Source: Bradyrhizobium sp. SZCCT0148 (GTDB lineage Bacteria > Pseudomonadota > Alphaproteobacteria > Rhizobiales > Xanthobacteraceae). From it: DNA of 64,000 nt. The notes under the pieces were generated by a model. That model was not told the DNA's origin. It saw nothing but the letters and a program-made list of their open reading frames with translations, and searched no databases. The position numbers and the translations under genes were made by a program. Position 1 is the stretch's first letter. Each line of letters starts with the position of its first letter. The DNA is taken from assembly GCF_018129985.1 (NCBI RefSeq), contig NZ_JAFCKT010000001.1:372001-436000 (forward strand), written 5' to 3'. This document shows, piece by piece, positions 1 through 8,244 of this stretch.

Positions 1-81
1 GCCGAGCGATGGATCTCTGAACGCAATGCTCTCGTGGACGACCAGGCCGCATCCGCGACGCCGACGGCGCTCGCGGTCTGA
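1..81 (+). CDS. C-terminal end of an unidentified protein (partial)
   Basis: The first reading frame is open from base 1 and gives 26 residues ending ...SATPTALAV before a TGA at 79-81. A GC-rich hairpin follows 7 bases later, as expected at the end of a gene. The fragment is too short to name, and an arginine-rich alternative frame over the same bases looks like a GC artefact. It could simply be non-coding, so the call is weak. Confidence 0.35.
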   Translation, partial: AERWISERNALVDDQAASATPTALAV

Positions 82-88
82 AACGGCG

Positions 89-115
89 AGCCCCGGTCGC
101 GAAACGACCGGGGCT
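89..115. terminator. Strong hairpin terminator
   Basis: A perfect 11-bp stem (AGCCCCGGTCG / CGACCGGGGCT) closes a CGAAA loop. On the minus strand a short TTT follows, so it best serves the leftward gene ending at 138. It may also end transcription of the partial gene finishing at 81. Confidence 0.7.
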
Positions 116-137
116 GCGTCGACCGATGCAGGCGGGC

Positions 138-383
138 TCAGTAGATCCCGTAGGCGCAGACATTCACGACGCGCACGCGCAAGCCGTGGCGGGTCCGTAC
201 GAGGCGCTCCTGGTAGCAGTTGCTCACGCCGGTGTTGACGTAGATCCCGCCAAAGCCAAAGCCCGGACCCCAGCCATGATGCCAGTGGGGGTGAATGCCG
301 TGGGCCGACGCCGCGGTGGGCGCGAGAGCGGCGACGCCGAGCGAACCGGCAGCGATCAGGCCAAGAGCAAGCTTACGAAACAT
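138..383 (-). CDS. Small secreted His/Gly-rich protein of unknown function
   Basis: This 81-residue protein begins with a clear Sec signal peptide (MFRKLALGLIAAGSLG..., cleavage probably after ASA near residue 27). The mature part starts with a His/Trp/Gly-rich stretch (HGIHPHWHHGWGPGF) and ends in a segment with two Cys and several Arg. The start at 383 is preferred over the ATG at 389: GGAG lies 7 bases before 383 but only one base before 389. His-rich segments can bind metals, but nothing here proves that. The product is probably periplasmic, and the gene appears monocistronic with its own terminator. Confidence 0.65.
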   Translation of the reverse strand: MFRKLALGLIAAGSLGVAALAPTAASAHGIHPHWHHGWGPGFGFGGIYVNTGVSNCYQERLVRTRHGLRVRVVNVCAYGIY

Positions 384-521
384 TTTCATTCTCCAGTGTG
401 GCGCTAGGGCCGTTGTTGTGTCCCTGCATCTCGGTCGGGCCGAAATGCGAATGCGTTCACACGGCAAGGGGAGAATCGTGTTTCAGGACTGTTTCGTGGG
501 CTTCGGCAAAATATGCCGGCA

Positions 522-1502
522 TCATGTTTTCCGCGCCGCGCGGTAGCGCGCAGCCATCGCCTCTGTCATTTCGGCCATCTTGTCGCGGAGATCGACGGGC
601 TCCAGCACCTCGACCTCGGAACCAAGCCGCAGCAATTCGGACGCGGCGTGCCAGGACGTCTTGCCGACGGGCACGCGCGCGATGCGCCAGCCGTCCACGT
701 CGGTGGTCTCCTCGATCTCGATGCGCGCCTTGACGTAAGGCTGGCTCAGTGCGTCCAGCAGTTTGACGCCGAACGGCGACAGCCTGACGATCGCGACATT
801 GGGATGCATCTCCGCTTCGAGGCGGAGCGTCGCGGCCTGCCAATAGCCGGCAAGATCGAAATCGGCGGGACGATCGAAGCGATCGTCGAGCGCGGTGCAG
901 TCCAGCACGCGCGCGATGCGGTACGTGCGCACGCTGCTGTCGACTTGTCCGGCCAGATACCAGCTGCCGCCCTTCAGCACGAGGCCGAGCGGCGCGAGGC
1001 GACGCTGCTTTTCCGCGCGCCAGCTCTGATAGCGGATCTTGATCAGCGTCCCGCGCAGCACGGCGCCTGCAATCGTGCGCAGATGCTTCGGCTCTTCGGC
1101 CTCGCCGAACCAGCCCGGCGCGTCCAGGTGAAAGCGCTCCTGCATCCCCCTGGCATCCTGGCGCAGGTGGACTGGCAGCGCCGCCATCAGCTTGTTCTGG
1201 GCCGCGATCATTGCCGCATCCAGCCCAAGCGCTGCCGCCGGGCCCGGCAAGCCTGCCAGAAACAGCGTCTCGGCCTCGCTCGGCGACAGGCCGTTCAGCC
1301 GCACGCGATAACCGTCGAGCAGACGGTAGCCGCCTTCCGCGCCACGGTCGGCGTAGACGGGAACGCCGGACGCGGCGAGCGCGTCGATGTCGCGATAGAT
1401 CGTGCGGACCGAGACCTCGCAGGCCTCTGCGAGCTCAGGCGCAGTGACCTGCCCCCTGGCCTGGAGGGTGGTGAGGATCGACAACATCCGGCTCGCGCGC
1501 AT
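522..1502 (-). CDS. YafY-type transcriptional regulator (DeoR-like HTH plus WYL domain)
   Basis: A 326-residue DNA-binding protein. The N-terminal winged HTH includes SVRTIYRDIDAL (about 31-42). A WYL domain in the middle contains the eponymous W-Y-L triplet at about 181-183 (GGSWYLAGQ), and a C-terminal WCX-like region follows. Proteins of this family are typically local regulators responding to small ligands. The gene is divergent from a GST gene, and a perfect 12-bp inverted repeat lies 12 bases upstream of its own start. It therefore probably controls both genes; the ligand is unknown. Confidence 0.85.
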   Translation of the reverse strand: MRASRMLSILTTLQARGQVTAPELAEACEVSVRTIYRDIDALAASGVPVYADRGAEGGYRLLDGYRVRLNGLSPSEAETLFLAGLPGPAAALGLDAAMIAAQNKLMAALPVHLRQDARGMQERFHLDAPGWFGEAEEPKHLRTIAGAVLRGTLIKIRYQSWRAEKQRRLAPLGLVLKGGSWYLAGQVDSSVRTYRIARVLDCTALDDRFDRPADFDLAGYWQAATLRLEAEMHPNVAIVRLSPFGVKLLDALSQPYVKARIEIEETTDVDGWRIARVPVGKTSWHAASELLRLGSEVEVLEPVDLRDKMAEMTEAMAARYRAARKT

Positions 1503-1513
1503 GATTGCTTAAA

Positions 1514-1542
1514 CCATACCTGACACAGGATGTCAGGTATGG
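1514..1542. promoter_or_regulatory. Perfect 12-bp inverted repeat, candidate operator of the WYL regulator
   Basis: CCATACCTGACA and TGTCAGGTATGG are exact inverted repeats around the 5-base spacer CAGGA. The site lies between the divergent regulator (start 1502) and GST gene (start 1589), where it could overlap both promoters. Its core ACAGGATGT recurs in the second regulator/GST pair near 8251. Binding by the regulator is inferred from position and symmetry. Confidence 0.75.
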
Positions 1543-1588
1543 CGCGCTACAAGCTCCGCCATCGCCAGCAGGCCAGAGAGGATGCGCC

Positions 1589-2233
1589 ATGACCGATTCA
1601 AACCGTGTGACCTTGCATTATTCGCCGCAGAGCCGCGCCACCGGCACGCGCGTTCTGCTGGAGGAACTCGGGGCGCCCTACGATCTGCATGTCCTCAACA
1701 TGAAAGCCGGCGAGCAGCGTCAGCCGGCTTACCTCGCCATCAATCCGCTTGGAAAGGTCCCGGCGATCAGCCACGGCGGAGCCCTCGTGACCGAGCAGGT
1801 CGCGATCACCATCTATCTCGCCGATCTCTTCCCGCAGGCAGGTCTGACGCCGGCGCTGAACGATCCGTTGCGCGGGCCCTATCTACGCTGGATCGCTTAC
1901 TACGGCTCATCCTTCGAGCCGGCGCTGATCGACAAGTTCATGCAGCGCGAGCCGGCGCCGATCACGCAATCACCCTATGCCGACTACGACACCATGCTCG
2001 GCGCGCTGGAAGCGCAGCTGTCGAAGGGGCCTTATCTGCTCGGCGAGCGGATGACGGCGGCGGATGTGCTGTGGGGCGTAGCGTTCAGCTGGACCATGAT
2101 GTTCGGCATCGTCCCGAAGAAGGACGTGTTCGTCCGCTATGCCGAGCGCATGACCGCACGGCCTGCGTTCCAGCGCATCAATGCGGCGGACGACGAGATG
2201 GCGGCGCAGCACGCGGCGGCTGTTGGAGGATAA
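1589..2233 (+). CDS. Glutathione S-transferase family protein
   Basis: A 214-residue soluble enzyme with a thioredoxin-like N-terminal half. The motif NPLGKVPAI (about 52-60) includes the cis-Pro of the fold, and VTEQVAITIYL follows where the family usually has ES(T/V)AI; the helical domain ends the protein. Expected role: glutathione conjugation or detoxification of electrophiles; the substrate cannot be told. The ATG at 1589 is chosen because AGAGAGG stands just upstream and the protein starts with a normal beta strand there; the frame is open further upstream but covers the operator region. It is divergently paired with a WYL regulator. Confidence 0.85.
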   Translation: MTDSNRVTLHYSPQSRATGTRVLLEELGAPYDLHVLNMKAGEQRQPAYLAINPLGKVPAISHGGALVTEQVAITIYLADLFPQAGLTPALNDPLRGPYLRWIAYYGSSFEPALIDKFMQREPAPITQSPYADYDTMLGALEAQLSKGPYLLGERMTAADVLWGVAFSWTMMFGIVPKKDVFVRYAERMTARPAFQRINAADDEMAAQHAAAVGG

Positions 2234-2242
2234 GGGGCACGC

Positions 2243-3028
2243 TCAAAACCGCGGCGCTCGCTTCTCCGCGAACGCCTTGATGCCTTCCTTGATCTCGTCG
2301 CCGCGCATGCTGTCGCGGTGACGCTGGTCGGCGGCGGCTTCATTGAGCTCGCCGCGGGCGAATTCGTTGATTGCGCGCTTCATGCCGCGCATCGCCTGGG
2401 GTGCGTTTCCGGCGAGAATGTTGGCGAGCTTGTCGACTTCCTCGTCGAGCGCCTCCTCGGGCACCATTGCGGTGAGATAACCGATGCGCAGCATCTCCGG
2501 CGCGCTGATCTTCTGCGCCGTCAAGAACAGCTTCTTCGCATTGTCGACGCCAAGCCGGGTCACGTAGCGCTTGATGCCGCTCCTGTAGTAATGCAGCCCG
2601 AGCCGGGCCGCCGGCATGAACATCTCGGCGGTATCGATGCCGATGCGGAAATCGCAGGCGAGTGCAAGATCGGTCGAGCCGCCATAGACGCCGCCGTTGA
2701 GCCGGCAGATCGTCGGCACGCCCAAATCCTCCAGACGGTTGACGACCACCTCGAACGCGGAGCCCGCGCTCGGCTGCGCGCTTGCGCTCACCGCGCGCTC
2801 GGCGACCGAATTGAGGTCGTAGCCCGCGGAGAATGCGCGGCCGGTACCGGTCAGCACCAGCACGCGGATCGCAGGATCGGCCTCGACCTGGTCGAACAGC
2901 TTGACAATCTCGACGAGATCCTCAGCCTGCAGGCGGTTGAGATGCTTCGGCCGGTTGAGGCGGATGGTGGCGCGTGCGCCGTCGCGTTCGAGCACGGGGC
3001 CGGTGGCTGCGTCGGTGATGTCCGACAT
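2243..3028 (-). CDS. Crotonase-superfamily protein lacking both canonical hydratase glutamates
   Basis: This 261-residue protein has the crotonase fold signature, including the oxyanion-hole segment AFSAGYDL (about 66-73) and a second glycine-rich turn GGVYGGSTDLALACD. In classical enoyl-CoA hydratases two Glu act on water, within GGxxE and PE. Here the first position reads GGSTD and the second reads MPAARLG, so both appear replaced. It likely binds an acyl-CoA, but hydratase activity is doubtful; an isomerase, hydrolase or other crotonase chemistry is possible. It is the first gene downstream of the K+ channel gene (12-base gap, same strand), so the two may be co-transcribed. Confidence 0.75.
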   Translation of the reverse strand: MSDITDAATGPVLERDGARATIRLNRPKHLNRLQAEDLVEIVKLFDQVEADPAIRVLVLTGTGRAFSAGYDLNSVAERAVSASAQPSAGSAFEVVVNRLEDLGVPTICRLNGGVYGGSTDLALACDFRIGIDTAEMFMPAARLGLHYYRSGIKRYVTRLGVDNAKKLFLTAQKISAPEMLRIGYLTAMVPEEALDEEVDKLANILAGNAPQAMRGMKRAINEFARGELNEAAADQRHRDSMRGDEIKEGIKAFAEKRAPRF

Positions 3029-3040
3029 CCTTGTCTCCTT

Positions 3041-4147
3041 TTACTTGTTTTCGAGGGCGCGCCGCTTCGCCTCAGCGTCGATAGTCTCGGCAAGATCGGG
3101 ATGGCGTGCCATCAGCACGCGGAAGTCGACGAGGTCGAGCACCAGAAGCCGCGACACTTTCGTGGTCGAGACATTGGCGCCGCGCAAATTGTTGCCGAGC
3201 AGCGCCATCTCGCCGAAGAAGGCGCCTTCGCCGAGTTGCACCTTCTTGCCGGGCAGGTCGACCTCGACCTCGCCGGCGGCGATAAAATACATGCAGTCGC
3301 CCTGCGCGCCCTTGCGGATGACCAAAGTGCGCGCCGGCAACTCCATGGTCCGCAGCATGTGGGTGACGTCGGCAATCGCTGAGGGCCCGAGGGCCGCGAA
3401 GAACGGCACCCGGCTGACAGCCTCCCAAGTCTTGAGGAAATTATCGCGCCGCGTCTCGGCGGCAAAACCTGTCGCCAGAATACCGGTCCAGAGACCGAAC
3501 ACGCCGAGGCCGGAGATCATCACCGCCGCCGCCACGATGCGGCCGAGCGGCGTGACCGGCACGACGTCGCCATAACCTGTCGTCGTCAAGGTGACCACCG
3601 CCCACCACAGCGCCGCCGGCACGCTGCCGAAGGTCTGCGGCTGCACGTCCCGCTCCAGGAAATATTCGGCGACGGAGGCGAGGAAGACCACCATCAGGAA
3701 GATCACGAGCACGCTGAGCAAGGGGCCCGATTCCAGCACCAGCACGCGGCGAAGCTGCCGCAGGCCGGGGATGCCCGGCACCACCTTCAGCACCCAGAGC
3801 ACGCTGAGGAGCCAGGCCGTTCTGGGTTCGATGCCAAGGAGCAGCGCGACCGGCACGGCCAGCGCCCCGATTGCATCGACCAGCCCGGCGGAGGAGGACA
3901 CATAGAGCGACAGCCGTCCCTGCCGCGCCATATGGCGCAGCCGAACCAGCCATTCGAACACGAAATAGGCGAGGCAGGCCCAGAGCAGGCCACTGACCCA
4001 ATTGTGCGCCCCGTCGGCCCGCTTGTCCGTCAGCAGCACCATGCTGAGCACCCCGCCGGTCACCGCGACATAGGCCGCCTTGGTCATGTTGCGGCCGGCC
4101 GTGGCGGCCGTGAACTGGGCCAGAGCGGTAGTCAACGGCTTGGACAT
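3041..4147 (-). CDS. Cyclic-nucleotide-gated potassium channel, MloK1-like
   Basis: A 368-residue inner-membrane channel, close to the length of the Mesorhizobium MlotiK1 channel. Several hydrophobic segments precede a pore loop with the K+ selectivity filter TTTGYGD. The C-terminal third is a cyclic-nucleotide-binding domain with a phosphate-binding cassette GAFFGEMALLG followed by NLRGANVST, which keeps the Arg expected to contact the cyclic phosphate. Family knowledge says cAMP binding opens such channels; the physiological trigger is unknown. A crotonase gene lies directly downstream. Confidence 0.9.
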   Translation of the reverse strand: MSKPLTTALAQFTAATAGRNMTKAAYVAVTGGVLSMVLLTDKRADGAHNWVSGLLWACLAYFVFEWLVRLRHMARQGRLSLYVSSSAGLVDAIGALAVPVALLLGIEPRTAWLLSVLWVLKVVPGIPGLRQLRRVLVLESGPLLSVLVIFLMVVFLASVAEYFLERDVQPQTFGSVPAALWWAVVTLTTTGYGDVVPVTPLGRIVAAAVMISGLGVFGLWTGILATGFAAETRRDNFLKTWEAVSRVPFFAALGPSAIADVTHMLRTMELPARTLVIRKGAQGDCMYFIAAGEVEVDLPGKKVQLGEGAFFGEMALLGNNLRGANVSTTKVSRLLVLDLVDFRVLMARHPDLAETIDAEAKRRALENK

Positions 4148-4287
4148 GCGGGAAGGCGGCTCGGTATCGGGACTTGTCTTACGAGTCCCGGCTGGGACGG
4201 CGGCGCCAAAGTGCCTGCCTGTGCGGAGGCCGTCAACGAGGGGGCAGGCTTTATCTGCGCAGCAGCGGGCGGCCGACCGGCGTGCCG

Positions 4288-5733
4288 TCAGGCGCTCTGG
4301 GCGGTCTTCACCACCACGACATTGCTGTCGTCGTGCTGGGCAGGGCCGTCCTCGCGCACCGGCTTCTCGGTTTCGCCGGCATGGCGCTTCAGATAGTCGC
4401 GGCGCATGCCGATCTCGTCGCGGACGAATTCATAGCCGAGCTTGAAGGTGTCGAGCCCGTCGGTGCTGATCGTGCCGTCCCTCAGGCCGATGACGGCGCC
4501 GCGCAAAATGCCCTCCAGCTCGTCCTGCAGACATTCAAGCTGGTCCAGGGAGTGGGCGTGCTCGATCCGCTCGCCGATGTCGAGAATGGCGGTGGAGAGT
4601 TCGCTGGCTTTCTCGGGGGCGATGCGGGTGATCTTGGCGTAGATCGCCGCGAAGATCGAGCCGATGACGCTGAGCGCGGCGGCGCCCAGATACATCAGGT
4701 CGCTATACTTATCCATGAACGACTTGGTGTCGTCGTTGATGTAGTCGGCCGCCCCCTGGTGCGCCATCACGAAGGCGTCCTTCTCGGTCGACGCCGGCTC
4801 AATTCTGCTGGCAAAGCCGTTGTCGAGTCCGAGCGCGGATTTGTTCTCGTAGATGGTGCGCGCCAGCTCGCCCGCCGTCGAGGCCGCCATCCTGGATTGC
4901 GCGACCAGCAGCCATTCGAGCCCGATCGTGTCGAGGTCGTCGTCGGGAATCTGCGGCGAGGTCGACAGCGTGCCCGCCGTCAGCGTCTCGCTGGAAATGC
5001 CGGGAAGCCTGCGCGCCAGCGCCTTGGCCTCGTCGATCGCGTTGAGCGTGAAGCCGCCGCGCCTGGCGACCTGTTCATAGGCCTTGTCACGCACGGCCCT
5101 GGATGCATGGACGATGGCAATCACCGCACCAAAGCCGTTTGACGGGGCAAACAGCTTGTCGAGCGTCATGCCTTGCGGCGCCATCTGGATCTTCGCGGCG
5201 TCGGGACCTTCGGGGATGTCGAGAATGCTGCGGACGAAGGCGAGCGAGGCTTCGCTGTCTGCGACGACGGCAATCTTCTTTTTCTTCAGCTCGGCGATTG
5301 ACTTGATGTACTTGGTGCCGGGGCCGAGCAGAAGCACGAGATCGTGCTCGAGGATCGCAAGCGTGCGCGCCCGCAGCGGCACCTTGGCGTCGGTGCGCAG
5401 GACGGCGAGGTCGGCCTGCTTGCGATCGAACTGCGCGATCGCCTTGGCGTTGTCGGGGTTGTTGACGACCTTGATCCGGAAGCGCGAGGCGTTGGTCTTC
5501 AGCACGGCAGCGAGCTTGGCTGCGAACAGCGCCTCGTCGCTGTTTGGGGCGCCGACGGCAAAGGTCAGCGTCTCCGAATTGTGCAGCAAGGCGCGGCCGC
5601 CCCAGACGGTGGCGAGCGACAGCAGCAGGGTCAGCACGACGTAGAGGAAGACCTGTTGCTGATTGGTCTTGATCACCTTGGGGCGCCGCGGCGGCGGCTC
5701 GATCGGAGATGCGGCGGGGCCTTCAGTACTCAT
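4288..5733 (-). CDS. TAXI-family binding protein with two membrane spans and a cytoplasmic tail
   Basis: A 481-residue protein. One transmembrane segment lies at about 28-47 (FLYVVLTLLLSLATVWGG), then a TAXI-type solute-binding domain (about 55-330). A second span follows at about 346-366, then a charged helical tail of roughly 115 residues. Ordinary TAXI proteins are secreted receptors of TRAP transporters and end after the binding domain. Here no TRAP permease gene lies nearby, and the topology suggests a tethered receptor that could signal inward. The start at 5733 lies in a 13-bp tandem duplication, and no good ribosome site precedes it. The function is not known. Confidence 0.8.
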   Translation of the reverse strand: MSTEGPAASPIEPPPRRPKVIKTNQQQVFLYVVLTLLLSLATVWGGRALLHNSETLTFAVGAPNSDEALFAAKLAAVLKTNASRFRIKVVNNPDNAKAIAQFDRKQADLAVLRTDAKVPLRARTLAILEHDLVLLLGPGTKYIKSIAELKKKKIAVVADSEASLAFVRSILDIPEGPDAAKIQMAPQGMTLDKLFAPSNGFGAVIAIVHASRAVRDKAYEQVARRGGFTLNAIDEAKALARRLPGISSETLTAGTLSTSPQIPDDDLDTIGLEWLLVAQSRMAASTAGELARTIYENKSALGLDNGFASRIEPASTEKDAFVMAHQGAADYINDDTKSFMDKYSDLMYLGAAALSVIGSIFAAIYAKITRIAPEKASELSTAILDIGERIEHAHSLDQLECLQDELEGILRGAVIGLRDGTISTDGLDTFKLGYEFVRDEIGMRRDYLKRHAGETEKPVREDGPAQHDDSNVVVVKTAQSA

Positions 5734-5748
5734 GGTCAGTACTCATGG
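5723..5748. repeat. 13-bp tandem duplication over the start codon of the TAXI gene
   Basis: TCAGTACTCATGG occurs twice in direct tandem (5723-5735 and 5736-5748). On the minus strand each copy carries ATGAGTACTGA. The upstream copy therefore opens a 7-codon frame (MSTDHEY then TGA) that overlaps the true start at 5733 in another frame. Confidence 0.8.
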
Positions 5749-6110
5749 CTGCACTCTGGCCTTATTCGCGGGTGACGGGCGGCTCGCGGACGTGATCGCG
5801 GCGGGCGCCCTGCAATTCCTAAAGCTCTGAAAAAAGAACGATAATCGGTGCCGGCAATGATAGCGTGCCAGGTTTGGAAAGCAAATTTCGAGCCGAGGGT
5901 AACCTTACTCGGTCCGGCCTCGGCGAAAGGCATCCTATCACCGGTTAGCCACACTTGGCGATTTTCCGGTTCCCCCCGGCTGCATTCCGACACGGGAGAT
6001 GTCATAAATCAAAGGTCCCGGCGATTTGACCGGTCCAAGAAGAAGTTGCGCTGAACGCTCCAATTTTTCTTGTCAGCTCAATGAGGGCGTCGGCCTTGTC
6101 GTTTCCACCC
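5749..6110. other. Intergenic stretch without a recognisable gene
   Basis: This stretch lies between the divergent TAXI and DUF3307 genes. The frames within it lack convincing protein character and ribosome sites. Its A-rich patches (for example around 5829-5842 and 6061-6071) suit promoters for the two flanking genes, but no specific operator was identified. Confidence 0.5.
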
Positions 6111-6497
6111 ATGTCATCGGCGGTTCCGGTCGAAGCGCTCATTGGCTGGATGTTGCTGCTCACCTTCAAGCACATCATCGCCGATTTCGTCCTTCAGACC
6201 GCCTGGATGGCGCATGGCAAGGACCAGAAGCACGGCTGGGCCCTGCCGCTTCTGGTGCATTGCCTGGTTCACTTGGCGGTTGCGCTGCCGCTGATTTTGA
6301 TCGTGGCGCCGAAATTCTGGTTCGTTGCCTTCATCGACTTCGTGATCCACATCACGATCGACCGCGCCAAGGGACTGGTCTCGGCCAATTTCGGCGTCGA
6401 CCTCGCGCATCCCTGGTTCTGGACTCTGCTCGGCGTCGACCAGGCGCTGCATCATCTCACCGGCATCGGCTTGTCCATCTTCATGGCTGCGAACTGA
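6111..6497 (+). CDS. DUF3307 family integral membrane protein
   Basis: A 128-residue hydrophobic protein with about four membrane segments. Conserved-looking features are FKHIIADFVLQ near the N-terminus, a His-rich helix (LLVHCLVHLAVALPL), DFVIHITIDRAKG, and DQALHHLTG near the C-terminus. This pattern of membrane-embedded His and Asp matches DUF3307, whose function is unknown. The ATG at 6111 fits the usual family N-terminus; an in-frame ATG at 6081 would add ten residues, and neither has a strong ribosome site. Confidence 0.75.
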   Translation: MSSAVPVEALIGWMLLLTFKHIIADFVLQTAWMAHGKDQKHGWALPLLVHCLVHLAVALPLILIVAPKFWFVAFIDFVIHITIDRAKGLVSANFGVDLAHPWFWTLLGVDQALHHLTGIGLSIFMAAN

Positions 6498-6767
6498 GGC
6501 GAGTGCCTCGGGGCGACGGTCGGGCCTGCCTGGTTCGCGACGGCGCTGCGCGCTTCCTCACCCTGCGGGGAGGCTCTGTCTGCTGCTCCAGACTTCATCC
6601 TGAAGAGCCCGCCGAACGTGGGCGTCTCCAAGAACGGCCGCGGGAAGCTCACTGCCGACCTCCTGATTCGCGGCGGGCGCGCAAGTACACCGGGTGACTA
6701 CCGGAGGGGTTGGTTAACCTTTCATTAGAGAATTGCACTGCATCTTCGGAGTCGAGGGAGAACTGCA

Positions 6768-7166
6768 ATGTTTTCAAGCCGCGACGCCTTTGAAAGCGAT
6801 TCCTGCCCGGTTCAGGACGAACTCCTCGGCGAGATGTATCGCGCCAGCGAGAGCGGCCTGCCGAGGCTGGTCGAGAGTGTTTCCCCGGACGCACGCGCCA
6901 AGCTGGCGCTGTTCTGCTATCGCCGCAGCCATCTGCATTCGCTGGCGGTCGCGATCGCGGGAAGCTGTAGCGAGCGGGACCTGATCGAGAACGGCGGCCG
7001 CGTCGGCTCGACGCTCTATGCGCTGTCGCGCGAAAGCACGGCGAAATCCTCGCCGTCGCTGTCGGGCGGACGCAAGCCGATCACGCTGTCGACCAAGCCG
7101 CTCTCGGTGCTCGCACCGCTGGACGACGAGATCGACGACGACATCAGCGAAGCCGTTCCAGCCTAA
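6768..7166 (+). CDS. Hypothetical protein
   Basis: A 132-residue soluble protein preceded by GAGGGAGAAC eight or so bases before its ATG. The N-terminal two thirds look helical (ELLGEMYRASESGLPRLVE, RAKLALFCYRRSHLHSLA). The C-terminus is Ser/Pro-rich and then acidic (DDEIDDDIS). No family was recognised. Its stop codon interlocks with that of the convergent YkgJ-like gene (four shared bases, 7163-7166), so readthrough would create overlapping transcripts. Confidence 0.65.
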   Translation: MFSSRDAFESDSCPVQDELLGEMYRASESGLPRLVESVSPDARAKLALFCYRRSHLHSLAVAIAGSCSERDLIENGGRVGSTLYALSRESTAKSSPSLSGGRKPITLSTKPLSVLAPLDDEIDDDISEAVPA

Positions 7167-7486
7167 CTCGCTTCGATCGCCGGAAGCCCGAACTTCCGCC
7201 GCGCCATCGCGCATTCGGCGTCGCCCGGCATGCAGGTGCGGCACACCTCAGGCCGTACCGCATAGATGCCGCATGCGGTCGCTTTTCCAATGTCCCCCTG
7301 CAAGGCCGAGCAGCGATTGCCCTCGCAGCGCATGCCGGATTGGCGGTCGTTGACCAGCGCTTCCGGAATTGCGGCGAGCTCTTCGTCGCTCTCGATCGAG
7401 AAGCGCGGCCAGTTGGCCGAATAGCCGCAGCAAGCGCCGCAACTCTGGCAACAGCTCGACAGATCGATGGGGGAGCTCTCTTCCAT
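7163..7486 (-). CDS. YkgJ-family cysteine-cluster protein
   Basis: A 107-residue protein with ten Cys, arranged as SSCCQSCGACC near the N-terminus, CEGNRC in the middle and CGIYAVRPEVCRTC toward the end. This is the signature of the YkgJ (UPF0153) family, proposed to bind Zn or Fe-S; the role is not established. The ATG at 7486 is chosen because frames extending further upstream run into the 3' end of the WYL regulator gene just 17 bases away. The two genes are co-directional and probably co-transcribed. Confidence 0.8.
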   Translation of the reverse strand: MEESSPIDLSSCCQSCGACCGYSANWPRFSIESDEELAAIPEALVNDRQSGMRCEGNRCSALQGDIGKATACGIYAVRPEVCRTCMPGDAECAMARRKFGLPAIEAS

Positions 7487-7502
7487 CCTTGTTACGTATT
7501 CC

Positions 7503-8201
7503 TCAGGTGTCTTTGGGCGGGCCCCAGACCAGGCTCTGCCGCCATCTCGCACGTAGCACGTCGCGCCGCTCCGGATATTTTTCATCGAGATAGTTGGCAT
7601 CGACCACGCGGTCGGTGCGGAAGCTGCGGAAGTCGCCGCGTAGCTCGCACCAGGCCGCCAGCAGCCGCACGGCCTCGAGATAGCCGACCGAGATCGGCCA
7701 GATCATGCGCTCGCTGGCGCGCCCCTGCTCGTCACGATAGCGCAGCATGATCTTCTTGCCTTCGTGGATCTGGGTGCGCGTGCGTACCATGTCGAGGCGG
7801 TCCGGCTCCCTGTTCCAGCTCGGTCGTGCCCGGCTTGCCGGCTCCAGCACGAAGGGACGCAGGCGCTCGGGCACGGTGTCGGCAATCTTGGCCATCAGAT
7901 CCTCGGCCGCACGTGCCAGTGCCGAATCGGCGTGGCCGGCGACCCATTGTGCGCCCAGCACTGCCGCCTCGATCTCGTCGGGCGTCAGCATCAAGGGCGG
8001 CAGGTCGAAACCCTTTTCCAGGATGTAGCCCATGCCGGCCTCACCGCGGATCGGCACGCGCTGGCCGATCAGCGTCGCGATATCGCGATAGATCGTGCGC
8101 TTCGAGGTCTCGAGCTCGGCCGCGATGGCATCCGCCGTCAGCGGCTTACGGGTGCGCCTCAGCACCTGGATGATCTGAAACAGCCGGTCGGCGCGTCTCA
8201 T
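7503..8201 (-). CDS. Second YafY-type transcriptional regulator (HTH plus WYL-like domain)
   Basis: A 232-residue regulator starting MRRADRLFQIIQVL, with the winged-HTH recognition region TSKRTIYRDIATL (about 32-44). A WYL-like module in the second half carries the variant VRLLAAWCELR rather than a strict W-Y-L. It is shorter than the regulator at 522-1502 but of the same architecture. It is divergent from a small hypothetical gene and a GST-like gene, and an imperfect inverted repeat lies 44 bases upstream of its start. It most likely represses or activates that divergent unit. Confidence 0.85.
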   Translation of the reverse strand: MRRADRLFQIIQVLRRTRKPLTADAIAAELETSKRTIYRDIATLIGQRVPIRGEAGMGYILEKGFDLPPLMLTPDEIEAAVLGAQWVAGHADSALARAAEDLMAKIADTVPERLRPFVLEPASRARPSWNREPDRLDMVRTRTQIHEGKKIMLRYRDEQGRASERMIWPISVGYLEAVRLLAAWCELRGDFRSFRTDRVVDANYLDEKYPERRDVLRARWRQSLVWGPPKDT

Positions 8202-8244
8202 GACGGGTCTCTCGTTGGTCTTCTTCTCAAAAGGCGGCGCGCGG

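Noticed and set aside
26..238. Arg-rich open frame at the left window edge
   Set aside because: It runs through the terminator hairpin and antisense to the small secreted protein gene; its composition is that of GC-rich noise.
5749..6005. Small leftward frame ending ...HEY upstream of the TAXI gene
   Set aside because: It has no ribosome site or family resemblance, and its end is only the out-of-frame reading of the 13-bp duplication.
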